Source: Pandoraea cepalis
GTDB taxonomy: Bacteria > Pseudomonadota > Gammaproteobacteria > Burkholderiales > Burkholderiaceae
Direction of reading: 5' to 3'
Length of the DNA: 64,000 nucleotides
Assembly (NCBI RefSeq): GCF_902459665.1
Contig: NZ_CABPSL010000013.1
Span: 62,001-126,000, forward strand
How positions within the stretch are numbered: position 1 is the first letter of the stretch; the number at the start of each line of letters is the position of its first letter. The notes below the pieces were generated by a model, which was not told the origin of the DNA, ran no database searches, and saw nothing but the letters and a program-made list of their open reading frames with translations. Below, one piece after another: positions 9,088 to 19,399 of the stretch. The position numbers were made by a program, and so were the translations under genes.

Positions 9088-10587
9088 ATGTCTGAACAAA
9101 GCAAGCGATATATTGTTTTGGCTAAGGCCGACGAAGAGACGGAGTTCGTCGGTCCGTTTGCGCAATCTGGCCGCAAGCAGGGATTCCTGCGTTCGCTCCT
9201 CTCCAAGGCTTTCCCGCAAGGAGCACAGGTTCCTGTCACCACATCGTCTGTTGATGAGAACGTCACGGTTCTGGAATTGACAGATGAGCAGGCTCGAGCT
9301 TTTGAGACCGCAAACGCTGGCGTAGCTCTTCATCCCGTCCGCACCTACAGCCTCGCCGCTGTTGATGTTGAGAGCGTCCTGAGTGCACAAGCGCCGTTTG
9401 ATTTCAGTGGATTCTCGTGGACCGCAGGTGGCTCCTTCAAAATCAAGGTAGCCGACACAAGCGGGCGCCCGATTTCGAAGGTTCCAGTAACGCTGAAGGA
9501 AGTGGGCGTTGAAGACCCACACGTTGCTCTCACGAATGCGCGTGGACACGCGACAATTGACACCAAGAGCGGGCTGGCGGAGTTTATCCTGGTTGCTCCC
9601 TTCTCGGACTACTGGACTGAGCTCCGGCGCGGCGTAACTTCGTCGAAGGTGGTCGAGTTCGCCCTGCATGGCTTATCGCCGGCTTCGGCAGACTGTTTGA
9701 AGTATCACTGCTCCGATGCGCTTTGCCCGGAAGCTTGCGAACCCAATGCGTCAAAAATCAAAGTCGCGGTCATTGACAGCGGCGTTGATACGCACTGCGA
9801 CCTTACGAATGTGACCGACCGCACTTCTTTCACACAAGCCGACGAGGATGATGACCTTGGTGACAACGGGACCGGGCACGGGACCCACGTCGCCGGAATC
9901 ATCGGTGCCTGTGGTGTTGCAAAGGGACTGGCGCCGAACGCCGAATTGATTAGCATCCGGGTATTTGAGCGCGATTCTAGGACAACTGATACCACGTATG
10001 TGTACGATGGAATCAAAGCCTCGGTCGACGCTGGCGTTGACGTCATCAATCTGAGCCTCGGCCAAGGAGACGAGGACGCGGTGCTTCAGGCTGCAATTGA
10101 AGATGCTGAGGCTGCTGGTATTTTGGTCGTGGCAGCATCAGGAAACGACGGTAGTAGCGTCCCACAGTATCCGGCAGTCTATGCAAGCGTTGTTTCAGTA
10201 GCGGCGCTAGGTCGACATGGAACATTTCCTGTTACATCGGCGCATACGGTGCATCAGTCCCGTTCGGTCGGCGATGACACGGCCGACTATGTTCCAGACT
10301 TCTCAAACTGGGGGAAAGTGGACCTTGCGGCTCCTGGCGTAGCGGTCATTTCGACCATCGGGACAAGCGGGTATGCTGCGCAGGATGGGACGTCAATGGC
10401 GTGTCCAGTGGTCTCAGGTCTAGCGGCCAGGCTGCTGGAGTCGTCACCCAAGTTGAAAGGCCGGTCGCGCAGCCCTGAGCGCTTGGCCGATTTGAAGGCG
10501 TTGCTATACGACCAGTGCAAGTCGCTGGGGTTCAAGGCGCCCGATGTCGGGAAAGGGTTGCCTCACATGGGTGGAGGAGCGTCATGA
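9088..10587 (+). CDS. Subtilisin-like serine protease with N-terminal propeptide-like and Ig-like domains
   Basis: 499 residues. Residues about 7-89 (RYIVLAK through ALHPVRTYSL) resemble an inhibitor I9-type subtilase propeptide. Residues about 114-195 look like a carboxypeptidase-regulatory/Ig-like sandwich (KIKVADTSGRPISKVPVTL). A four-cysteine linker (Cys203, 208, 213, 217) leads to a canonical S8 domain: Asp230 in VAVIDSG, His264 in GHGTHVAG, Asn in AASGNDG and Ser436 in GTSMACP. No secretion signal is seen, which is unusual for so canonical a subtilisin. It begins 21 bases after the IetS-like gene and its stop overlaps the next start (ATGA), so all four genes from 5268 probably form one unit. 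Confidence 0.8.
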   Translation: MSEQSKRYIVLAKADEETEFVGPFAQSGRKQGFLRSLLSKAFPQGAQVPVTTSSVDENVTVLELTDEQARAFETANAGVALHPVRTYSLAAVDVESVLSAQAPFDFSGFSWTAGGSFKIKVADTSGRPISKVPVTLKEVGVEDPHVALTNARGHATIDTKSGLAEFILVAPFSDYWTELRRGVTSSKVVEFALHGLSPASADCLKYHCSDALCPEACEPNASKIKVAVIDSGVDTHCDLTNVTDRTSFTQADEDDDLGDNGTGHGTHVAGIIGACGVAKGLAPNAELISIRVFERDSRTTDTTYVYDGIKASVDAGVDVINLSLGQGDEDAVLQAAIEDAEAAGILVVAASGNDGSSVPQYPAVYASVVSVAALGRHGTFPVTSAHTVHQSRSVGDDTADYVPDFSNWGKVDLAAPGVAVISTIGTSGYAAQDGTSMACPVVSGLAARLLESSPKLKGRSRSPERLADLKALLYDQCKSLGFKAPDVGKGLPHMGGGAS

Positions 10588-10799
10588 GTCGCTTTGTGCT
10601 GGTATTCAGAGGTCCAGGAGAGATTCCGCAGGACGAGCTTCGATTGATTTGCGAGCATGCTGGCGCAAGGATTCTTGACATGCGACCGTCAAAGGCCGTG
10701 GTGCTTGAGGTGGACGGGCCCGCCGTCAACCTGTTAGCAGACGTCAGGAAACTGAAACACTGGATAGCCAGCGAGCAAAGGACCTACAGGCTTGCTTGA
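10584..10799 (+). CDS. Small protein resembling a stand-alone subtilase propeptide/inhibitor
   Basis: 71 residues from the ATG at 10584, which overlaps the protease stop as ATGA and has GGAGGAG at 10573-10579; a longer reading from 10515 is not needed. The sequence starts RFVLVFRGPGEI and ends WIASEQRTYRLA. This parallels the start (RYIVLAK) and end (LHPVRTYSLA) of the upstream protease's own N-terminal domain, and VVLEVDGPAV parallels its VLELTDEQA. This looks like the ferredoxin-like I9 inhibitor fold. It may inhibit or chaperone one of the two proteases. The fold match is by eye over a short sequence and needs profile confirmation. Confidence 0.6.
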   Translation: MSRFVLVFRGPGEIPQDELRLICEHAGARILDMRPSKAVVLEVDGPAVNLLADVRKLKHWIASEQRTYRLA

Positions 10800-10806
10800 C
10801 CAGTAA

Positions 10807-11145
10807 ATATACCCACCGGGCCCGTCCAACTTCTGGGGTTCAGTTCAAAGGGGTCAGATTTCAACCGACGTTGACATCAATCTCCTTCAGGACTTGGATA
10901 TCGAGTGCCTGCTCATTCCACGTATCGCGGCCTCCGTACGCCCGGTACGACTGGCGGCGAGCATCTTGCCGCTGGACCACGGCATCAATATTGTCCGGGC
11001 GGGCGACTCAACCCTGGACCAGCTCGAAGCGGCGCTCATGCATCCAGAGTCGGAGGCTTGGAGGCTTGCTCGTGCGCCGCGGCTGGAGAACGGCTACTTT
11101 TCGCTCACAACCACTCTGCTTCGCTCGCTGCCCGTCAATCTCTGA
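10807..11145 (+). pseudogene. C-terminal fragment resembling a DNA adenine methyltransferase
   Basis: An open frame without a clear start runs from after a stop at 10804 to TGA at 11143-11145. The tail, with LLIPRIA near the start and APRLENGYFSLTTTLLRSLPV near the end, resembles the C-terminus of type II/Eco57I-like N6-adenine methyltransferases. No catalytic NPPY motif is present, so only the last 85 or so residues would survive. The text just upstream (TTCAAAGGGGTCAGATTT at 10844-10861) resembles sequences common near REP or IS200-type elements. Called as a remnant at modest confidence. Confidence 0.4.
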
Positions 11146-11470
11146 GGGATGCGGGCCTTGCGCGAGCAGTGTCGCGCCGCCGGCTGAGCCAACGGGTCAT
11201 CTTGCAAGATACATACACCGAAGCCGCGGTCACGGCCAGGGCGATACCCTCCTGAACATAGGGGTCTCTCAATAGCGACGTGCCAAACTCGCGAGCACGC
11301 GCGAGAGGTGCTGCCCGGGCCGGTGCCTGGACGTCCGGCTCAGGCAGCACAGGCCCTGAGCTTGTTGACCCCAGCGCGCCAAAGGTCGGCCCACAATAGG
11401 CCACATCGGCGGCGCTCTCATTGCCGCTGCCGAACATCGGCTCCTGGTACATCCGCTCCAGATAATCCAT
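11135..11470 (-). CDS. Small hypothetical protein with one C-terminal membrane segment
   Basis: 111 residues from the ATG at 11470 (minus), preceded by AGGGGGGAA, a strong ribosome site. The first 70 residues are polar and Gly/Pro/Ala-rich (MDYLERMYQEPMFGSG). A single hydrophobic helix lies near residues 78-95 (GIALAVTAASVYVS), followed by a short basic tail (WLSRRRD). It is the only minus-strand gene in the island part of the window and overlaps the methyltransferase remnant tail to tail. The family is not recognised; a tail-anchored inner-membrane protein is the plain reading. Confidence 0.5.
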   Translation of the reverse strand: MDYLERMYQEPMFGSGNESAADVAYCGPTFGALGSTSSGPVLPEPDVQAPARAAPLARAREFGTSLLRDPYVQEGIALAVTAASVYVSCKMTRWLSRRRDTARARPASLRD

Positions 11471-11730
11471 AATTTCCCCCCTCAAGCTTGGTTAACCCCG
11501 GCCAACCACCATAGCAGATACAAACCCGATTTTGGGTTTTCGCCCGACGGATTCATTTCGCGCCAGTTTTCTCGGAATTTCCGGCTTAAATCGGGCGACT
11601 TCCGCTAGCAGGATTAGAAGTGGCTACGCTGCGAAATCAATCACTTGCAGAAGAATAACGACTTCTCCCAACGATATTTCGCCGCTCGGTAATCGCGTCT
11701 AATCCGTATTGCCACAACCAGCCGCCGCGG

Positions 11731-11787
11731 TTACCGCTCTTCGCCCACCGTCACCGACTTCGCCAGATTCCGGGTCTTGCCCTCATC
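11731..11787 (-). pseudogene. glmS: GlmS C-terminal fragment (attTn7-like sequence)
   Basis: Read on the minus strand, the 57 bases code for DEGKTRNLAKSVTVGEER and a stop. RNLAKSVTV is the hallmark C-terminus of glucosamine-6-phosphate synthase, and its coding DNA is what the TnsD/TniQ-type targeting proteins of Tn7-like elements bind. The frame has a stop a few codons upstream, so no GlmS body is present. It lies between the island genes and the gyrB terminator, so it probably marks the island edge, with the insertion point expected just below 11731. No duplicated end was identified. Confidence 0.65.
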
Positions 11788-11880
11788 CACTGAAAAACGC
11801 AGAGACCGGGCTTACGCGAAGCTAAAGAGCGTCGGTGCCGGTCAATGAATCCTCGATAAGCTCAAACTACCAAAAGAAAA

Positions 11881-11915
11881 GACCCATAAGTTTCTTAACT
11901 TATGGGTCCTTTTTT
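11881..11915. terminator. Bidirectional intrinsic terminator downstream of gyrB
   Basis: GACCCATAAGTT at 11881-11892 pairs perfectly with AACTTATGGGTC at 11897-11908 around a TCTT loop, followed by CTTTTTT on the plus strand. On the minus strand the stem is followed by CTTTTCTTTT. It should end gyrB transcription and shield it from plus-strand reading out of the island. Confidence 0.88.
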
Positions 11916-11945
11916 CTCAGATTATGCGTCTATCTGCAAACACCA

Positions 11946-14444
<2,499 letters not shown>

Positions 14445-14547
14445 TCATTAACTGACGAATTACTGCTTCATGACCTGCCCCCTCCGCGCGCCATCGGCGC
14501 CGCAAAGGCGGCTTATCCCGCAAAAGGATAATTCTCTAGAAACGCCA

Positions 14548-14566
14548 AAGGGGCGCTCGGCCCCTT
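14548..14566. terminator. Hairpin between dnaN and gyrB
   Basis: AAGGGGC and GCCCCTT pair around a five-base loop, 36 bases past the dnaN stop. On the minus strand only TTT follows, so it would be a weak terminator or attenuator that lets part of the transcription run into gyrB. Confidence 0.4.
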
Positions 14567-14601
14567 CGCGCATGTGACGGCGCGTACGGCGGAATATCCG
14601 C

Positions 14602-15708
14602 TCAAATGCGCATCGGCATCACGACATACTTGAATTCGTCGTTGTCCGGCAAGGTGATCAACGCGCTCGAATTGGCATCACCCAGACTCACCTTCACCTG
14701 TTCGACCTTGAGGTTCGACAACACGTCGAGCAGGTACGTCACGTTAAAGCCGATATCCACCGACTCGCCCGTGAAATCGATCTCGATCTCTTCCTGCGCT
14801 TCTTCGTTTTCCGTGTTGTTCGCGCTGATCTTCAACAGGTTGTCGCTGACCAGGAAACGCACACCCTTGAATTTGTCGGACGTGACGATCGCCGCACGCT
14901 GCAACGAACGATGCAACTCTTCACGGCTGATGACGAAGCTCTTGTTATACCCCTTCGGGATCACGCGATTGAAATCGGGGAACTTGCCCTCGACCAGCTT
15001 CGATACCAATTCGACGTTCGCAAAGCAGAACTTGACCTGGCTCGGCGCCACGTCGATCTTCACCGGATCGTCGATGTCCTCGAGCAAACGCTGCAATTCG
15101 AGAATCGTCTTGCGCGGAATGATGACTTCCTGACGCGCGAACTTTTCGCCGGCAATCGTCGTGTTGCAGTACGCCAGACGGTGACCGTCCGTTGCGACCG
15201 CTTCGATCTTCTCGCCCTCGACCACGAGCAGCATGCCGTTCAGGTAGTAACGGATGTCCTGCTGCGCCATTGCGAAGTGCACCATGCCCAACAGTTGGCG
15301 GAACGCACGCTGCGGCAGCGAGAAGCTCGCGGCGTAGTCCTTGGCCTCGGCCACCGTCGGGAAATCTTCCGCCGCCAACGTCTGCAACTGGAAACGGCTC
15401 TTGCCGGCCTGCACCGTCAGACGCTTGTCCGAGAGCGACAGCGCCACTTCGGCGTCGGGCATGTTGCGCAGAATGTCGAGCAGCTTGCGCGCCGCCACGG
15501 TCGTCGCCACGTCATCGGCGCCGGCACCGCAGTCGGCGGTGGTCGTGATCTGCAACTCAAGGTCGGTCGACAGGAAGGAAATGTCCTGTCCGTGCTTGCG
15601 AATGAGCAAATTGGCCAGGATCGGCAACGTGTGGCGACGCTCGACGATGCCACTCACAATTTGCAGCGGCCGCAGCAGATTGTCTCGTTGAGTTTTGACC
15701 AATTGCAT
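14602..15708 (-). CDS. dnaN: DNA polymerase III sliding clamp (beta subunit)
   Basis: 368 residues, the family length, made of three clamp domains. The first starts MQLVKTQRDNLLRPLQIVSGIVERRHTLPILANLL, with the family's early RRHTLPIL motif. Later markers are TDGHRLAYCN, VSRE-type ISREELHRSLQRAAIVT, and the conserved C-terminus YVVMPMRI. The clamp encircles DNA and tethers the replicative polymerase. It lies 240 bases after dnaA on the same strand. A DnaA box occurs in that gap, so expression could respond to DnaA. Confidence 0.98.
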   Translation of the reverse strand: MQLVKTQRDNLLRPLQIVSGIVERRHTLPILANLLIRKHGQDISFLSTDLELQITTTADCGAGADDVATTVAARKLLDILRNMPDAEVALSLSDKRLTVQAGKSRFQLQTLAAEDFPTVAEAKDYAASFSLPQRAFRQLLGMVHFAMAQQDIRYYLNGMLLVVEGEKIEAVATDGHRLAYCNTTIAGEKFARQEVIIPRKTILELQRLLEDIDDPVKIDVAPSQVKFCFANVELVSKLVEGKFPDFNRVIPKGYNKSFVISREELHRSLQRAAIVTSDKFKGVRFLVSDNLLKISANNTENEEAQEEIEIDFTGESVDIGFNVTYLLDVLSNLKVEQVKVSLGDANSSALITLPDNDEFKYVVMPMRI

Positions 15709-15894
15709 ATTTATCCTTCGTAGTAACTGTTAACGGGTGCCAGTTTCTGCTGAAAACCCGAAGATTCCCTTATCGATCAAGTGCTTGCAGAAGGGATAAC
15801 AGGGCGGAAAACGCTGTGGACGAACCGGGGACGCTTTGTGCGCCGACCCGCTATTGTGCCCGAAAACGCCAGTTTCCCCCAAACCGCCCCCCGC

Positions 15895-15903
15895 TTATCC
15901 ACA
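15895..15903 (+). promoter_or_regulatory. DnaA box between dnaA and dnaN
   Basis: TTATCCACA, a perfect consensus DnaA box, lies 46 bases past the dnaA stop in the 240-base dnaA-dnaN gap. A near match read on the other strand (TGTGGACGA) occurs at about 15817. The gap probably also holds a dnaN promoter that I could not fix. Confidence 0.6.
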
Positions 15904-15948
15904 GGGATGCCGGCGACCCCGCCCGCCACCCCGCGCATCCGCCCGGCT

Positions 15949-17481
15949 TTACCCCTTGAGCGTCTGCTCCAGCACGTGCAACTCATGATTGAGCTGCGCA
16001 TCCTTGCTGCGCTCTTCCGCAATCTTGCGTACCGCGTGCAGCACCGTCGTATGGTCGCGCCCGCCAAACAGCTCGCCGATTTCCGGCAGACTCTTCTGCG
16101 TCAGCTCCTTCGCCAGATACATGGCGATCTGCCGCGGTCGTGCAATATTGGCCGGGCGCTTTTTCGAATACATGTCCGCGACCTTGATATTGTAAAAATC
16201 GGCCACGGTCTTTTGGATGTTTTCGACAGAAATCTGACGATTCTGAACCGTCAGCAGATCTTTCAGCGCTTCCTTCGTCAGTTCGATGGTGATCTCGCGA
16301 CCGTGGAACTTCGAGTAAGCCAGGATCTTGCGCAGCGCGCCTTCCAGCTCACGCACGTTCGAGCGCAGATGCTTGCCGACGAAGAACGCCACGTCCTCCG
16401 ACAGCCCCACGCCCTCGACCTGCGCCTTCTTGATGAGAATGGCCACACGCATTTCCAGCTCGGGCGGCTCGATGGCCACCGTCAACCCGGAATCGAAGCG
16501 CGAAATCAACCGGTCGTCGATGCCGGTAATCTCCTTCGGATACGTGTCGCTCGTGATGATCACCTGCGCACGATTCGCGATCAGCGCCTCGAAAGCGTAG
16601 AAGAATTCTTCCTGCGTACGACTCTTGCCCGAGAAGAACTGAATATCGTCGATCAGCAACAGATCGAGCGAGTGGTAGTAGCGCTTGAATTCGTCGAATG
16701 CCTTGCGCTGGTAGGCCTTGACCACGTCGGACACGTACTGCTCGGCATGGATGTACCGGATACGCGGATTCTGCTTCTCGGCCAGCAACTGGTTGCCGAT
16801 GGCGTGGATCAAGTGGGTCTTACCCAGGCCGACGCCGCCGTAAAGGAACAAAGGGTTGTACGACGTGCCGGGATTGTTCGCGACCTGGATCGCCGCGGCG
16901 CGCGCGAGCTGATTCGACTTACCGGTCACGAAATTGTCGAAGGTCAGCACGGGATTGAGCTTCGAGCGCTCGTAGATCGACTCGACTTCTCCCAATTGCA
17001 CTGGCTCTTGCGGCGTCACCCGCCAATTGCGGCGCACCGCGTCGGCCTCGCTCGCTTCCAGATCGGGGCGCTCACCGTCGAGCGACGCCGAATCGGCGCC
17101 ACGACCGCCGTTCGCGGGAGCCTGCGACGCAGCCACGGCCGGATTCGCACGCGCGCCGCCAACGGGCGCCGGGGCAGGCGCCGCGCTCGGCGCAGGCGTG
17201 GGGGCGGGGGTCGACGAAGGCACGCGCATGCCAGCCTTCGGATCGAGTACAAACGTTACTTCGATCGGCGCATTCCAGAAGTCCGACGCCATGCTCTGGA
17301 TTCGCCCGGAGAACTGGCTCTTCACCCAATCGAGCTTGAAGCGATTGGGTGCGCCGATCTTGAGCGTGCGCGCCTGTTCATCGAAGTCGAGCGGCGCCAG
17401 CGGTTTGATCCAGGTACGGAATTGCTGGGGCGTCAGCTCTTGTTCGAGACGTGTCGCGCAGTGTTGCCAGAAGTCATTCAT
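15949..17481 (-). CDS. dnaA: Chromosomal replication initiator protein DnaA
   Basis: 510 residues from the ATG at 17481, giving [21 protein letters not shown], the standard DnaA domain I start; the open frame extends 115 codons further without family sequence. An Ala/Pro/Gly-rich linker covers about residues 95-155. The AAA+ domain has Walker A in [15 protein letters not shown], Walker [13 protein letters not shown], and [10 protein letters not shown]. Domain IV carries the DNA-binding signature [15 protein letters not shown]. DnaA binds DnaA boxes and opens the origin. It faces rpmH across an 817-base gap. Confidence 0.98.
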   Translation of the reverse strand: MNDFWQHCATRLEQELTPQQFRTWIKPLAPLDFDEQARTLKIGAPNRFKLDWVKSQFSGRIQSMASDFWNAPIEVTFVLDPKAGMRVPSSTPAPTPAPSAAPAPAPVGGARANPAVAASQAPANGGRGADSASLDGERPDLEASEADAVRRNWRVTPQEPVQLGEVESIYERSKLNPVLTFDNFVTGKSNQLARAAAIQVANNPGTSYNPLFLYGGVGLGKTHLIHAIGNQLLAEKQNPRIRYIHAEQYVSDVVKAYQRKAFDEFKRYYHSLDLLLIDDIQFFSGKSRTQEEFFYAFEALIANRAQVIITSDTYPKEITGIDDRLISRFDSGLTVAIEPPELEMRVAILIKKAQVEGVGLSEDVAFFVGKHLRSNVRELEGALRKILAYSKFHGREITIELTKEALKDLLTVQNRQISVENIQKTVADFYNIKVADMYSKKRPANIARPRQIAMYLAKELTQKSLPEIGELFGGRDHTTVLHAVRKIAEERSKDAQLNHELHVLEQTLKG

Positions 17482-18298
17482 GCAGGGCGTATCCAGGTGG
17501 CGCGGGCGCTCGTCCGACTCGTTCGGCCGACGCTCATGCCACCCACTATCCGATACATCAGACATGGGGGCAGAACGTCGCAAACCAAGCCGGCGATCCC
17601 GTTCCCGAGCAACGCTCGGACGGCCACGACCGGCCGGGGTCGAGTCAGACCGGCGGCGCATTGCAGGTACCCGGCAAACCACGAACCATGGCGCTGCGTT
17701 CGGGTTTTGCCTCGCGCGTACGGCCGGTGTCGGCGCGCGCAGACGACAAAACCCGGCGCGCTGTCCACATGGCGGCGTCACCGGTACTCTGCTGGGAAAA
17801 AAAATGATGGGGGATTTTACCGCCAAAGCGTTGGCAAAGCGAGTTATCCACAGGAATGCCCACAGCGCCGGCGTCTCCGGGCGGGCGGGCCGCGTTAACC
17901 CGCCTGACTTCGCGCCATCCCTGCATAAATGCCCAGCAAATACGACGATTTGCCGCGACCGCCGGGATATCTTCGTCGTCAGGTGTTTCCCTATCGGCAG
18001 AAATCAGCGATTCAAGCGATTTCAGCCATCATCGACCGCCGGAAGGCCGCTGGCTGGCCGATCTCCGCCGGCGACGGTGCCGGTCGCGTACCGGCGTATC
18101 GCGTGTCATGGCTAACCTATTGACACACAACGGAAAAGCCGATTAAATAGCGGGTTCGTTAGAAAGATAACCGGATTCTATCCAACTCCCGACGGCTGGG
18201 CCGCGCGTGAAAGTCCTTGAATTTGCAGGTTTTCACGGTGTCCATGTGGCGTTTCACGATGCTGCTGCGCGGGAATTTTTTCACACAGTGAGTGCATC
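17482..18298. other. dnaA-rpmH gap (classical oriC position, few DnaA boxes)
   Basis: This 817-base gene-free gap separates the divergent dnaA and rpmH genes, the oriC location in many gamma- and beta-proteobacteria. I find one perfect DnaA box, TTATCCACA at 17844-17852, and a poor match CTGTCCACA near 17761. There is a mildly AT-rich stretch around 17800-17830 and the rpmH promoter region. Open frames here are short and unsupported. Motif density is lower than at 41.05-41.35 kb. Confidence 0.4.
18120..18148 (+). promoter_or_regulatory. Candidate sigma-70 promoter for rpmH
   Basis: TTGACA at 18120-18125 and TTAAAT at 18143-18148 are spaced by 17 bases, about 150 bases before the rpmH start. 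The -35 is perfect and the -10 is moderate. It would drive the rpmH-rnpA-yidD-yidC unit. Confidence 0.45.
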
Positions 18299-18433
18299 AT
18301 GAAACGTACATTTCAGCCTTCCGTGACGCGCCGCAAGCGCACCCATGGCTTCCTGGTTCGCATGAAGACCCGTGGCGGCCGCAAGGTCATCGCCGCTCGT
18401 CGCGCCAAGGGCCGTAAGCGCCTGGCCGTCTAA
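18299..18433 (+). CDS. rpmH: 50S ribosomal protein L34
   Basis: A 44-residue, highly basic protein beginning [18 protein letters not shown] and ending [10 protein letters not shown], which is L34 over its full length. It is a large-subunit ribosomal protein. It leads the rpmH-rnpA-yidD-yidC-mnmE cluster read away from dnaA, a very conserved arrangement. Confidence 0.97.
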   Translation: MKRTFQPSVTRRKRTHGFLVRMKTRGGRKVIAARRAKGRKRLAV

Positions 18434-18494
18434 TCGCGGTTCTCGGTCGTACCGCGGTTTGCGCGTCAAATCCGCAAGGCGCGAAGTCCCGGCA

Positions 18495-19001
18495 ATGGGG
18501 TTTCCCAAAGCTGCGCGACTTCTCAAAACGGATGAGTTTTCATCCGTTTTTAGTTTGCGTCCTTTGCGCCGCAGCGCGCACTTCGTGTTGTATATGCGTT
18601 GGCGCGAGTCTGCGCCGGACGCCCTTGTCGATATCGATGCCACGCCTCATGAGGGCCGCATCGGTATTGTCGTCGGTAAGAAGCACGCGCCCCGCGCGGT
18701 CACTCGCAACCTGATCAAGCGTCAGGCGCGCGAGATGTTTCGCCAGCGCCGCACCGCGCTGGCCGGCTGGGACTTCGTGCTGCGACTGACCCGGCGCTTC
18801 GACAAGGGGACGTACACGGCGGCGGCCGCGCCAGTGTTGAATACACTGTGCCAGGCTGAATTCGCGCAGCTCTTCGACGCGGCAGAGAAAGCCGCCCGCA
18901 AGCGCCGCACGACCGACGCCAAGACAGAAGGTAGTGAGTCCTACACGGTAGCGCCCGACCCCGGGCATGCGCCGCCCAACCGGCCACTTCGGCCGGACTG
19001 A
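18495..19001 (+). CDS. rnpA: Ribonuclease P protein component
   Basis: 168 residues from the ATG at 18495 ([26 protein letters not shown]). The open frame runs further up but overlaps rpmH; the exact start is uncertain because no strong ribosome site is seen. The RNase P signature is [16 protein letters not shown] after [15 protein letters not shown]. The C-terminus (from about residue 130) is a hydrophilic extension not needed for function. The protein assists the RNase P RNA in trimming tRNA 5' ends. It lies 61 bases after rpmH and 14 bases before yidD. Confidence 0.93.
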   Translation: MGFPKAARLLKTDEFSSVFSLRPLRRSAHFVLYMRWRESAPDALVDIDATPHEGRIGIVVGKKHAPRAVTRNLIKRQAREMFRQRRTALAGWDFVLRLTRRFDKGTYTAAAAPVLNTLCQAEFAQLFDAAEKAARKRRTTDAKTEGSESYTVAPDPGHAPPNRPLRPD

Positions 19002-19015
19002 CAGGCGGAGTCGAG

Positions 19016-19375
19016 ATGCGAAGCGTGCTGTTGTTGCTCCTGCGCGGTTACAAGCTGGTGATCAGTCCCTGGCTGGGAAACCGTTGCCGCTTCCATCCGA
19101 GCTGCTCCGACTACGCGCGCGAGGCCATCGTCGAGCACGGTGCCGGTTACGGCACTTATCTCGCGGCCCGGCGTCTATGTCGCTGTCATCCGTTTCACCC
19201 CGGCGGTTTCGATCCTGTACCGCCGGCTCGACACGTCTGTCACGCTCCCGATAACACCGACCAAGGCGCCGCCGATACGGCCGCCGGAAGCGGCACGTCG
19301 CGAGCCAGGCAGACGGTCTCGTCCGGGCCTGCGGCCGCATCGGCAGTTACGTGCCGCGCGCCGGGCCATTCCTGA
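19016..19375 (+). CDS. yidD: Membrane protein insertion efficiency factor YidD
   Basis: 119 residues. The first 75 are the YidD domain: a short amphipathic start [22 protein letters not shown], then [12 protein letters not shown] and [15 protein letters not shown], the cysteine-containing family motifs. The remaining 40 residues are a low-complexity tail. It helps YidC-dependent insertion of inner-membrane proteins and sits directly before yidC with a 24-base gap. AGGCGGAG at 19002-19009 is a plausible ribosome site. Confidence 0.93.
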   Translation: MRSVLLLLLRGYKLVISPWLGNRCRFHPSCSDYAREAIVEHGAGYGTYLAARRLCRCHPFHPGGFDPVPPARHVCHAPDNTDQGAADTAAGSGTSRARQTVSSGPAAASAVTCRAPGHS

Positions 19376-19399
19376 GTTTCGTCCACCACGAGTTACCGC

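Noticed and set aside
15781-17898. 705-residue open frame on the plus strand
   Set aside because: Antisense to dnaA over most of its length; no recognisable domain.
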